Positions 30,223 through 38,721 of a stretch of 43,577 bases of DNA are shown piece by piece. The stretch's first letter is position 1. Every line of letters starts with the position of its first letter. The position numbers and the translations under genes are program-made. Source of the DNA: an uncultured Collinsella sp. (lineage in GTDB: Bacteria > Actinomycetota > Coriobacteriia > Coriobacteriales > Coriobacteriaceae). The stretch spans positions 1 to 43,577 of the forward strand of contig CABUWV010000017.1 of NCBI GenBank assembly GCA_902495355.1. The letters are read 5' to 3'. The notes beneath the pieces are model-generated. The model had not been told where the DNA came from. It saw nothing but the letters and a program-made list of their open reading frames with translations, and ran no database searches.

Positions 30223-31242
30223 TTACTCCGTGTCCTTCATGGGCGGCATGGGCTTCCAGTTGGGATCCTTAACGATCTTGCGGGCGTCCTTCATGCCGCG
30301 TCGCAGCGCCGGAATACCGGTCTTAAAGCACTTGTCAACGGCGGCCAGGCGAATGAATTCCTTGCAGAAGGTCGCGGCATTGCCCAGGCGGAACAACATG
30401 GGGTGGTAGTCACCGTAGATCTGCATATAGCGAGCGAGGAAGCCTCGGTTGCGCATGATGTAGTAGCGGTTGGTGTCGCTCGTAGAGTTGAGCTGGCGTT
30501 TGCCGGCGATATCCCAGTTAGAGACGGCACGGGCGCGCTTGAGCACCACGTCGGCGACCACGGCGGCGGGGAAGTGCTGGCTGGCTACGTAGCCGTAGCA
30601 GGCATCGTCGCCGTAGATAAAGAAGCGCGCGTCGGGCAGGCCAATCTTGTCGACCACGCGGCGCGAGAACATGCCGCCCTCAAAGCACAGCTGGTTCATG
30701 GCGCGGTAGCCCTCGGGACCCAGATCCCACTTGGCGATGGGGTTAGGGATGCCGAGCGAAAGGATGAGCTGGTACTGCCAAAAGAAAGCGCCGCCGTCAA
30801 AGTCCAGGCGCGAACCCTGGATGACATCGTAGCGGTCGGTCCACTTGGCAAGACGCTCGATGCCTTCGGGGATGACGAGCACGTCGTCGTCCATCACCCA
30901 GAACCACTGGGCGCCCAGGTCGTAGGCGCATTTGGTGCCGGCGGAGAAGCCGCCCGCACCGCCGCCGTTTTCGAGCTGCGGGGCGTAGATGACACGGTCG
31001 GTGCCGCCCTGCGCGTCGGGCTGCTCGGTGTCGATGCCCCACAGGTTGGCCAGGCGCTCGTTGAATGCGGTGCACATGGCCTTGGTCTCGCGCGAATTCT
31101 CGTTATCGACAATCACGATGCGCCAGGGCGTTGCCGTGAGCTCGGTCATAGAGTCGAACAAGTTGGCCAGGAGTTCCTGGCGCTTGTACGTAACGACGAC
31201 GATGGCGAGCTTATCGATGGGAGCGGGGAGGGTTGAAGGCAT
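30223..31242 (-). CDS. GT2-family glycosyltransferase, galactofuranosyltransferase-like
   Basis: 339 aa from ATG at 31242, preceded by AAAGGA; an upstream frame to 31377 lacks a start signal. GT-A fold: AIVVVTYKRQELL at 13-25, VDNENS at 45-50, GGGAGGFSAG at 93-102, and the metal-binding triad in WVMDDDV (117-120). The NGGGAGGFSAG plus MDDD pattern is that of GlfT-like and rhamnosyl transferases (COG1216). It is divergent from the larger glycosyltransferase cluster, across a 256-nt control region. Donor and acceptor sugars are unknown. Confidence 0.86.
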   Translation of the reverse strand: MPSTLPAPIDKLAIVVVTYKRQELLANLFDSMTELTATPWRIVIVDNENSRETKAMCTAFNERLANLWGIDTEQPDAQGGTDRVIYAPQLENGGGAGGFSAGTKCAYDLGAQWFWVMDDDVLVIPEGIERLAKWTDRYDVIQGSRLDFDGGAFFWQYQLILSLGIPNPIAKWDLGPEGYRAMNQLCFEGGMFSRRVVDKIGLPDARFFIYGDDACYGYVASQHFPAAVVADVVLKRARAVSNWDIAGKRQLNSTSDTNRYYIMRNRGFLARYMQIYGDYHPMLFRLGNAATFCKEFIRLAAVDKCFKTGIPALRRGMKDARKIVKDPNWKPMPPMKDTE

Positions 31243-31404
31243 GGGGCAATATATCCTTTCACGCGCGGCGCGCATGCGCTGCACGGAAGCAATCGAATAC
31301 GTCCTTGGGACTGTCCTATTGTAAAGGCTCGGCGCACCTTGGCGGCAAGCTTTGAATAAAACGCAGGAACCTGCCACGGGCCCGCCGCATGACGTGGAGC
31401 TGCT

Positions 31405-31433
31405 TTGCCCGCAAGAGGCTCCATAGATTATAT
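31405..31433 (+). promoter_or_regulatory. Candidate promoter of the glycosyltransferase operon
   Basis: TTGCCC (31405-31410) and TTATAT (31428-31433) are 17 nt apart. This is the best sigma-70-like pair in the 256-nt divergent region 31243-31498, giving a leader of about 60 nt. Confidence 0.55.
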
Positions 31434-31498
31434 AAACGCCCGCTGGCGCGCTGACCCTTTGATACCATGAAACGACAGGTATTTCCTAAGGAGCACAT

Positions 31499-32602
31499 TT
31501 GTCTACTAACGCCTCTGGCAGCCCTGTTCTGTCGCTGCTTATTCCCATTTACAATGTTCAGCGCTACCTGCGCGAATGCCTCGATTCCGCCCTGGCGCAG
31601 ACGCTTAAGGATATTGAGATCATCTGCATTAACGACGGGTCGACCGACAACTCGCCGGCGATTATCCGCGAGTATATGGAGCGCGATGGGCGCGTCAAGA
31701 TGATCGACAAGGCCAACAGCGGCTACGGCGACTCGATGAACCACGGCTTGGAGATGGCGCGTGGCAAGTACGTTGGCATCTTGGAGTCCGATGACTTTAT
31801 GGCGCCCGACGCACTCGAAAAGCTTGTCTCGGCCGCCGATAGCAATAATGCCGACTTTGCGAAGGCGAACTTTGATTTCTACTGGTCTAAGCCCGAGGAG
31901 CGCCGTTCGCTGCACGAGATGTTTAAGACCAAGGACTGTGGCAAGCCGGTGCACCCGAGCGATACGACGCAGTTCTTTAAGCAAAAGCCGTCGATTTGGT
32001 CGGCCGTGTACCGTCGCGATTTTCTTGAGCGCAACGGCATTACGTTCCTGCCGACTCCGGGGGCATCCTTTCAGGACACGTCATTCGCCTTTAAGGTGAT
32101 CGCGTGCGCCGATAAGGCTGTTTACCTACATGATGCCGTGCTGTCGTATCGCCAGGACAACGAGAATTCCTCGGTCAATTCTTCGGCTAAGGTTTTTTGC
32201 GTCAATACCGAGTATGCTGAGATTGAGCGTTGGATTCGAGAGGATTATGCCCGTGACCACGCAAGTGATGATGTCGCGCGCATGCTCAAGTTCAATCAGC
32301 TCATTAAGTACGATTCGTACATGTGGAACTACGTGCGCCTGGCGCCTAAGTTCTATAAGGAGTTCCTGGTTCAGATGGCCAAGGAGTTCCAAGCGGCCTT
32401 GGACGCCGGGGACTTTTCGCTTGACGACCTCAAGCCGTGGAAGCGCGCGAATCTCGCTGCCATCCTCAAAGATCCTGAGGGCTGGGTTTATGAGCATCCG
32501 AGTTTTGCGACGGATGGTGCCTTGGGCCGTGCTAAGTATTACGCCTCGGTTGGAGGGCCAGGCGTGGTCGCTGCCTTCCTCATCGAATCGCTGAGGGGGT
32601 AG
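31499..32602 (+). CDS. GT2-family glycosyltransferase (duplicate A, TTG start)
   Basis: 367 aa. The start is a TTG at 31499 with AAGGAG (31488-31493) at proper spacing. The GT-A domain covers about residues 8-220: LSLLIPIYNVQRYLRECLDS in parts (PIYNVQRYLREC), INDGSTD at 44-50, the metal site ESDD at 96-99, and PSIWSAVYRRDFL. The 150 C-terminal residues are helical and end AKYYASVGGPG. Residues 11-100 are about 85% identical to the protein at 33724-34842, which also starts with TTG: a recent tandem duplication with one gene in between. First gene of a cluster that probably builds a surface polysaccharide. Confidence 0.88.
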   Translation: MSTNASGSPVLSLLIPIYNVQRYLRECLDSALAQTLKDIEIICINDGSTDNSPAIIREYMERDGRVKMIDKANSGYGDSMNHGLEMARGKYVGILESDDFMAPDALEKLVSAADSNNADFAKANFDFYWSKPEERRSLHEMFKTKDCGKPVHPSDTTQFFKQKPSIWSAVYRRDFLERNGITFLPTPGASFQDTSFAFKVIACADKAVYLHDAVLSYRQDNENSSVNSSAKVFCVNTEYAEIERWIREDYARDHASDDVARMLKFNQLIKYDSYMWNYVRLAPKFYKEFLVQMAKEFQAALDAGDFSLDDLKPWKRANLAAILKDPEGWVYEHPSFATDGALGRAKYYASVGGPGVVAAFLIESLRG

Positions 32603-32608
32603 GTCGGC

Positions 32609-33649
32609 ATGGGAGAGGCCTCGTGTCCTAAAGCTACCATTGTCGTCCCCGTTTACGACTCTGCGCGCTCCATTCAGCGATGCGTCGATTCGCTGTTGGC
32701 CCAGTCCGAGCGCTCGATTCAGGTTGTTTGCGTCAATGACGGTTCGACTGATGATTCGTTGAACGTGTTGCACCGGATCGCGCAGGCCGACGATCGCGTA
32801 CTGGTGATTGACCAGGAAAACGCAGGCGTCTCGTGCGCTCGAAATGCCGGTATCGATGCCGCCGAGGGCGAGACCGTCTTCTTTGTGGACGCTGACGATT
32901 ACATTGATGCCCAGACGGTCGAGCGCGTGCTGCATGCCATGGAGTCTGCAGATGCCGAGGCCGCCGTTTTTGGCGGCGTCTGTGAACCTGCCGACGCTGC
33001 CCCCAAACGCGTCCAGCAACTCATGAGCCCCAAAGCCGGTACCTTCGGCGCCCGTGATCCCCAACTACTGTTCCATTCGAATGCGCAGCCCTATGCCTGC
33101 CGTGCGGCTTTTTCGCGCGAGCTGCTCAATCGCGAAGGCATTCGCTTCGCCCCCGGTTTGGCTTTGGGCGAGGACGTCGTCTTCCAATTTGCGGCTTATG
33201 CGCTTGCCCGCAAGACCGTCGTCATGCCGGACAAGTTCTACCACTACGTGATGGAGAGTGAATCGGCGACGCACGAGTTCAACAGTGCCGATGCTCGCGC
33301 CAAAAAGCTTGACGCCCACATGAGGATGCTCGAGGAGGTCTTGGAGGACTGGGCGGCCTACGGTCTTTTGGACCTGTGCCCCGGCGAGCTGATAACTTGG
33401 TTTTTGGACCTCATTGTGTTCGATCTGGCGCGCTTGGATGCCGATGGTTTCCGTCGCGTGGCCGGTCGCGCCAATATGGATTTCACGACGTTTTTGGGAA
33501 CGGAGTGGGCGGATATGCCTGCTAAGGGCGCCGTTTGTCGTGTTGCCCATAAGCTCGTTGCGGCGACCTCGGGCGTTTCGATGGCAGATGCCACGCTGTT
33601 CTATCTTTCGACTCGCGGTCTCAAAGCCTGCCTGGAGCGCTTTATCTAA
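32609..33649 (+). CDS. GT2-family glycosyltransferase
   Basis: 346 aa from ATG at 32609, 6 nt after the previous stop, with GGTAGG in front. GT-A domain: TIVVPVYDSARSIQRCVDSL in parts (VVPVYDSARS), CVNDGSTDDS (41-50), ENAGVSCARNAGI (70-82), and the metal site DADD (94-97). The C-terminal third contains GEDVVFQF, the usual acceptor-side segment of these enzymes. Sequence is distant from its two flanking paralogues, so it was probably present before one of them was duplicated around it. The acceptor is unknown. Confidence 0.87.
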   Translation: MGEASCPKATIVVPVYDSARSIQRCVDSLLAQSERSIQVVCVNDGSTDDSLNVLHRIAQADDRVLVIDQENAGVSCARNAGIDAAEGETVFFVDADDYIDAQTVERVLHAMESADAEAAVFGGVCEPADAAPKRVQQLMSPKAGTFGARDPQLLFHSNAQPYACRAAFSRELLNREGIRFAPGLALGEDVVFQFAAYALARKTVVMPDKFYHYVMESESATHEFNSADARAKKLDAHMRMLEEVLEDWAAYGLLDLCPGELITWFLDLIVFDLARLDADGFRRVAGRANMDFTTFLGTEWADMPAKGAVCRVAHKLVAATSGVSMADATLFYLSTRGLKACLERFI

Positions 33650-33723
33650 TTCCAAGCGCTGCCGCCCGCCGCAACTCGGCTGCTAAAATAACCCTGTTAC
33701 ACGCTATTCAACAGGAGGTTCTC

Positions 33724-34842
33724 TTGCAGAACTCTGATACCCCTAAAGTTTCGCTGCTTGTTCCCATCTGCAATGTTGAGCGCTACCTGCGCGAGTGCCT
33801 CGATTCCGCCGTGGCGCAGACGCTCAAGGACATCGAGATCATCTGTATCAACGACGGCTCCACCGATAGCTCGCCGGATATCATCCGCGAGTACATGGGG
33901 CGCGACTCCCGTGTAAAGATGATCGATAAAGCCAACAGCGGCTACGGCGACTCGATGAACCGCGGCCTGGAGATGGCGCGCGGTGAGTACGTGGGCATCC
34001 TTGAATCCGATGACTTTATGTTTGAGGATTCGCTCCAAAAGCTGGTCGCCAAGGCCGATGCCGAGCATGCCGATGTGGTGAAGGGCGACTTTTACCTGTA
34101 TTGGTCTACGCCCAGCGAGCGCCGTGAGCTGTTTGGGATTATCGACGAGCATATGACGGGCGCCGCGTATCGCCCCGTCGATCGCCCGGGCATCTTCTAC
34201 CGCAAACCTTCCATTTGGTCGGCTATCTATCGGCGCGAGTTCCTCAACGACAATCAGATTCGGTTCCTTCCCACGCCGGGCGCCTCGTATCAGGACGCAG
34301 GCTTTAACTTTAAGGTTTGGGCTTGCGCCGAGCGTGCTGCGTTTATCGCGGACCCCATTTTGTGCTATCGCCAAGACAACGAGAAGAGCTCCGTTAATTC
34401 GCCCAACAAGGTATTTTGCGTGTGCGACGAATACGCCGAGATGCAGCGCTTTTTGGATGAACGCCCCGAGCTTAAGGCTCAGCTTCAGGGTATTTTAATG
34501 CGCATGAAGGTCGATACGTACCGTTGGAACGATGAGCGCCTGGTCGATGAACTGCGCGAGCAGTTTTGGAAGAAAGCCTCGTCCGAGCTCAAGGCCGACT
34601 GGGATGCCGGTCGCTTTGATCTATCGCTGTTTGATCCGCGTGGCGAGACCGACTTGCGCCTGATGGTCAAGTCGCCCCGCGCCTATATCGATTCGCGCTT
34701 TGACTTTAAGAAGCCGGGCAAGCTCAATACGTTTAAGCATTACTTTAAGATTGGCGGCCTGCCGCTGGTCTGGCGTGTGCTGACATATCAGTGCACCTAC
34801 GGCGACAACCCGCACCCCGATGACGTTCCGGCCGCACAGTAG
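33724..34842 (+). CDS. GT2-family glycosyltransferase (duplicate B, TTG start)
   Basis: 372 aa. TTG start at 33724 preceded by CAGGAGG. GT-A domain with VPICNVERYLRECLDS (13-28), INDGSTD (42-48) and ESDD (94-97), then PSIWSAIYRREFL. It is the close paralogue of the gene at 31499-32602: the first 100 residues are nearly the same, and the C-terminal parts share RQDNE-SSVNS-KVFCV but differ afterwards. The two probably add the same sugar to different acceptors. It is 74 nt after the preceding gene, the longest gap in the cluster, so a second promoter is possible. Confidence 0.88.
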   Translation: MQNSDTPKVSLLVPICNVERYLRECLDSAVAQTLKDIEIICINDGSTDSSPDIIREYMGRDSRVKMIDKANSGYGDSMNRGLEMARGEYVGILESDDFMFEDSLQKLVAKADAEHADVVKGDFYLYWSTPSERRELFGIIDEHMTGAAYRPVDRPGIFYRKPSIWSAIYRREFLNDNQIRFLPTPGASYQDAGFNFKVWACAERAAFIADPILCYRQDNEKSSVNSPNKVFCVCDEYAEMQRFLDERPELKAQLQGILMRMKVDTYRWNDERLVDELREQFWKKASSELKADWDAGRFDLSLFDPRGETDLRLMVKSPRAYIDSRFDFKKPGKLNTFKHYFKIGGLPLVWRVLTYQCTYGDNPHPDDVPAAQ

Positions 34843-34854
34843 GAGCGAGTGACT

Positions 34855-35922
34855 ATGGCTACCCCCAAGATTTCCGTTGTCGTTCCCATCTATAAAGTGG
34901 AGGAGTGCCTGGCCTGGTGCCTGGACTCCCTGCTTGCGCAGGACATGCCCGATTGGGAAGGCGTGCTGGTCAACGATGGCTCGCCGGACGGCTCGCGCGA
35001 TATTGCGGCTGCCTATTGCGAAAAGGACGCGCGCTTTACGCTGGTCGATAAGGAGAACGGCGGCCTGTCGAGTGCGCGTAATGCAGGCATCGCCGCGTCC
35101 ACGGCGCCTATCGTTGCGTTTTTGGATTCCGACGACCGATTTACGCCCGATGCATGCCGCGTGATCGTCGATGCCTTTGAGCGCGAGGACTGCGACGTTT
35201 TGACCTTTGGCGCGAATCCGTATCCGCTTGAGGCGGGGTATCCGTGGCTTAACTATGTGCTGAGCCCGCGCGATGTGTCGTTTGAAGGCTATAGCTCCGA
35301 CCTGCTGTTTAAGGAAGCGTCTCGCCCCTTTGCATGGCGCACCGCTTGCAAGCGTGAGTTTTTGTTGGGCAACGGGATCGTGTTCGACGAAACCGTCAAG
35401 TATGGCGAGGACCAGGTCTTCGATTTTGCCGTGTACGGTCGCTCGCGCAAGACCGCGCTTATTTCGAACAGGCTGTACGACTACCGCGTGGCGCGCAAGG
35501 GCTCGCTCATGGACACCATGCGCTATGACGACGAGACGCGCCTGCTGGAGCACGTGAAGATTTACTCCGCGGTGCTGGCTGACTGGCAGCGCGATGGTCT
35601 CGATGTCCAGCATGCCGATGACCTGGCGTACTTCCTGTGCGATCTGGTGCTGTACGATGCGCTTAGGTTACTGGGTTCGGACTGCGGCAAGGTGTTTGCT
35701 GCCGTTGCCACGGCACTTGCCGGTTCTGCCGTGGGCAGCGATGCTGCGCTCGCACAATGCGCTCCTTCTGTTGCTGCTATGGTGCGTGCGGCGCTTACCA
35801 GCAAGGCCCCCAATGCCCGTGCATGTAAAAAGCTCATGTTCGATTACGACGTCTTGAGGTTTGGGCGCCTGGGTGCCTACAAACGCATGGCAGCGAACGC
35901 CCTGGGAAAGCGAGAAGTGTAG
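34855..35922 (+). CDS. GT2-family glycosyltransferase
   Basis: 355 aa from ATG at 34855; the in-frame GTG at 34849 lies only 3 nt from the ribosome-binding site AGGAG (34841-34845), so ATG is preferred. GT-A domain: KISVVVPIYKVEECLAWCLD in parts (VVPIYKVEECL), VNDGSPDGS (39-47), ENGGLSSARNAGI (67-79), and the metal site DSDD (91-94). YGEDQVFDFAVY is the acceptor-side motif. It follows duplicate B by 12 nt and touches the next gene with no gap (TAG then ATG). Confidence 0.88.
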   Translation: MATPKISVVVPIYKVEECLAWCLDSLLAQDMPDWEGVLVNDGSPDGSRDIAAAYCEKDARFTLVDKENGGLSSARNAGIAASTAPIVAFLDSDDRFTPDACRVIVDAFEREDCDVLTFGANPYPLEAGYPWLNYVLSPRDVSFEGYSSDLLFKEASRPFAWRTACKREFLLGNGIVFDETVKYGEDQVFDFAVYGRSRKTALISNRLYDYRVARKGSLMDTMRYDDETRLLEHVKIYSAVLADWQRDGLDVQHADDLAYFLCDLVLYDALRLLGSDCGKVFAAVATALAGSAVGSDAALAQCAPSVAAMVRAALTSKAPNARACKKLMFDYDVLRFGRLGAYKRMAANALGKREV

Positions 35923-38409
35923 ATGAGTATCAAGCGTTTGGCACTTTGCCGCAGTCAGGGCCGTCTATTTGTGCTGCTTCGTTTTGCCGGTCAGGATGTC
36001 GCCGCGCTTATTGAGCAAGAAGGTTCTCAGGCCTTTGTCCGCGCGACGACGAGCGGTTCTTGTGTGCCGTCGCTGGTACTCCCGGTTGACCATGGCCGTG
36101 TGCTGGCGCTTTGCCCTTCCGTTGCCGATTACGAGCGCGAGCTTGCCGTCTTGGTGCTTCCGTTTTTGGATGGCTCTACGATCGACGCTGCATTTGTGTC
36201 CGGTGGCCAAAAGCTTGGCTCCATTCGTCTCGATAGCCGCGTGGCCAAGCTGGAATCCAAGATTAACTACAAAGCAAAGCCTGCGCTGTGCGCGCTTATC
36301 CGCGATGCGCGGCGTGGCGAATGCTGCGGTCGCTACGAGATCGATGCCATTCGCTATTTGCCAGCAGACGCCGGCGCGGTGTGGCGCTTTGAGGTCAAGT
36401 GGGCGGGAGACCCCCAGTGCGCGCCTGAGCTCCAGATCTTCGATACGCATATGAATGCCATCGATGCTACCGTGCATGTGTTTGAATCGCAGGTCGATGT
36501 GCCGCAGCGCAACGGTTGCCACGTCAATAAAACGTATCTGAGCGTTGAGATGCCTCAGGTTATACGAGATTTTGTCGCGATTGCGAGCGATCCCACGGAG
36601 CAGATTCAGAGTGGTTTTTGCGCTATGGATGGTCGCCTGTACAACGGCATGGTCGACGACAGCTGGAACCGCATGAAGGATGCGCGTGCAGACGACGCGG
36701 CTTATCGACGTTGGTTTGAGCAGCATCGCGCAAAGCCGGGCGATTTAGCGTGCCAGCGTGTCGCTTCGGTGGCTTTTGCCTATAGGCCGCTCGTGAGCAT
36801 TGTGGTGCCGTGCTACAAGACCGATCGAGTCTACCTGCGCGAGCTACTGGACTCGGTGCTAGCCCAGAGCTATGACAACTGGGAATTGTTGCTTATGGAC
36901 GCCTTGCCCGAATGGGATGCGGTGGCCAATCTTGCGGCTGCCGCCAATGACGAGCGGGTCCGTCGTATTGAGCTGCCTGGCAACGGCGGCATTGTGCTCA
37001 ACACCAACGCTGGTATTCAGCAGGCGGCTGGAGACTACATCGCGTTCTTGGACCATGACGACATTCTGGAACCGGACGCGTTATTCCAGTATGTTTCCGC
37101 GCTGAATAAGGCGGCCGAGGGCGAGCGCCCCCAGGTCCTGTTCTGCGACGAGGACGTGTTTCAGAAAACGGGGGAGTGGGGTCAGCCGGTCTTTAAGACC
37201 AAGCTCAACGCCGATCTGCTCTATAGTCATAACTGTGTGACGCATTTCCTGATGGTGGAGAAGGCGCTCATCGATTACATTGGCACGTCCCCAGAAGATG
37301 TTGCGGGTGCCCAGGACTACGACCTTACGCTTCGCTGCCTTGCGGCGGGCGCGCGGTTTGAGCATGTTGCGCACGTGCTGTATCACTGGCGCGTTCATCC
37401 GGGATCGACCGCCGATGGTTCTGCCGATAGCAAGCCGTATGCTATTGAAGCCGGGCGCCTTGCGCTTCAGCGCCACTTTAACGCACTGGGCATTTGCGGA
37501 ACGGTCGAGGAGACCGAGACGCCGTTTGTCTACCGCATGCGCTATGCGCTGCCGGAGCCTGCGCCGCTGGTGAGCATCGTGATTCCCACCAAGGATCACG
37601 TTGAGACGCTCGATGCCTGTGTGACGTCGATCGCTCAGAAGGCCACGTATACCAACTACGAGATCGTCTTGGTGGAGAACAACAGCGAAGCCCCGGAGAC
37701 GTTTGCGTATTACGAAACCCTGCCGGAGCGCGTGGCTGCAGCATCCGAAGGTAAGGGCACCGCGCGCGTTGTGTACTGGCCGGGCGAGTTCAATTACTCT
37801 CAGATCGTCAATTTTGGTGTGGAGCACGCCAGGGGCGACTACCTGTTGCTGCTCAACAACGATACCGAGGTCATAAGCTCCGATTTTATCGAAGAGATGA
37901 TGGGGTATCTGCAGCGTCCCGATGCGGGCGTGGTGGGCGCCAAGCTCTATTTTGCCGACCATCTGGTGCAGCACGCTGGCATTTTGGTCGGTGTGCGCGG
38001 CGCACTTGCCCATGCCAACCAAGACTTCTCGGCAAAGCGCGAGGGCTATCTTGCTCGTGCTGTGCGCCCGGGCAACTTTAGCGCCGTGACGGGTGCCTGT
38101 CAGATGGTGCGACGCGACGTATTTGAGCAGGTCGGAGGCTACAACGAGGAATTCGCCGTTGGCTTTAACGACGCAGACTTTTGCCTGCGCGTATGGGAGG
38201 CGGGCTACCGCACCATCTATACGCCCTATGCCGAGCTGTATCACTACGAGTTCACCTCGCGCGGCAGGGAAGAGGCCAACGAGGAAAAGTTGCGCCGCTG
38301 GAAGCGCGAACAGGCACTGTTCATGCAACGCTGGCCTGAGTTCTTCTTGACGGGCGATTCATGGTTGGGGCCGAACTTGTCCTCCGACAGTGAGTACTTC
38401 TCGTTTTAG
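35923..38409 (+). CDS. Two-domain GT2 glycosyltransferase
   Basis: 828 aa from ATG at 35923, directly after the previous stop. Three parts are visible. Residues 1-280 have no recognised motif and look beta-rich. A first GT-A domain (about 289-500) starts VSIVVPCYKTDRVYLRELLD and has the metal site DHDD in AFLDHDDILEPDAL. A second (about 548-800) starts LVSIVIPTKDHVETLDACV, has NNDTEV in LLLLNNDTEV as metal site, and a WxxGxNDxDFCLR-like segment GFNDADFCLRVWEAGYRT. Dual-domain proteins of this kind are seen in rhamnan and other wall-polysaccharide clusters, where one protein makes two linkages. Last gene of the cluster. Confidence 0.9.
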   Translation: MSIKRLALCRSQGRLFVLLRFAGQDVAALIEQEGSQAFVRATTSGSCVPSLVLPVDHGRVLALCPSVADYERELAVLVLPFLDGSTIDAAFVSGGQKLGSIRLDSRVAKLESKINYKAKPALCALIRDARRGECCGRYEIDAIRYLPADAGAVWRFEVKWAGDPQCAPELQIFDTHMNAIDATVHVFESQVDVPQRNGCHVNKTYLSVEMPQVIRDFVAIASDPTEQIQSGFCAMDGRLYNGMVDDSWNRMKDARADDAAYRRWFEQHRAKPGDLACQRVASVAFAYRPLVSIVVPCYKTDRVYLRELLDSVLAQSYDNWELLLMDALPEWDAVANLAAAANDERVRRIELPGNGGIVLNTNAGIQQAAGDYIAFLDHDDILEPDALFQYVSALNKAAEGERPQVLFCDEDVFQKTGEWGQPVFKTKLNADLLYSHNCVTHFLMVEKALIDYIGTSPEDVAGAQDYDLTLRCLAAGARFEHVAHVLYHWRVHPGSTADGSADSKPYAIEAGRLALQRHFNALGICGTVEETETPFVYRMRYALPEPAPLVSIVIPTKDHVETLDACVTSIAQKATYTNYEIVLVENNSEAPETFAYYETLPERVAAASEGKGTARVVYWPGEFNYSQIVNFGVEHARGDYLLLLNNDTEVISSDFIEEMMGYLQRPDAGVVGAKLYFADHLVQHAGILVGVRGALAHANQDFSAKREGYLARAVRPGNFSAVTGACQMVRRDVFEQVGGYNEEFAVGFNDADFCLRVWEAGYRTIYTPYAELYHYEFTSRGREEANEEKLRRWKREQALFMQRWPEFFLTGDSWLGPNLSSDSEYFSF

Positions 38410-38721
38410 TGCGAAGTAATGCCAAGTTCCGGCAAAGTATCCTCAAGAGCTGCAAGGGCGGTGGGGTTCAAGTACTCCCCGTTCAAGCAGCTCTTGTCAT
38501 ATCGAAAACGTGTGTCAGGATTTTTCAGGTGGCCGTATTAAATTGGTTCGCTTATGTGCTCGGTTTGACTCAGACGCTATTTGGCGTAACGGTTGAGGTG
38601 TGGCGACTCATATTTAAATTGCAGTCACAAAGACACCTTTTATCGATTTCCCGTTGAAATACTGAATTGATAGTTTAAAAATAACTTAAGAGAGCCTTAA
38701 ATCTCGGAGAAAGGATGTCGT
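38410..38721. other. Gene-free region between glycosyltransferase and wall-binding protein genes
   Basis: 312 nt, AT-rich in its second half. It holds the stem-loop at 38444-38496 and probably the promoter of the next gene (TTGAAA at about 38654-38659 is a candidate -35, but no good -10 box at 16-18 nt is seen). An 82-codon open frame starting at 38409 has no ribosome-binding site and overlaps the upstream stop codon; it is not listed as a gene. Confidence 0.4.
38444..38496 (+). terminator. Nested stem-loop after the glycosyltransferase operon
   Basis: CAAGAGCTGC (38444-38453) pairs perfectly with GCAGCTCTTG (38487-38496). Inside, GGGG and CCCC form a second helix. There is no T-run, so it may be a Rho-dependent end, an RNA-stabilising 3' structure or a small RNA rather than an intrinsic terminator. 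Confidence 0.55.

Noticed and set aside
37081..38328. 415-codon minus-strand frame opposite the two-domain glycosyltransferase
   Set aside because: Antisense shadow with no motif; the plus strand has two clear GT-A domains.
38409..38657. 82-codon frame after the two-domain glycosyltransferase
   Set aside because: GTG start overlaps the upstream stop codon without a ribosome-binding site, and the frame runs through a strong stem-loop.
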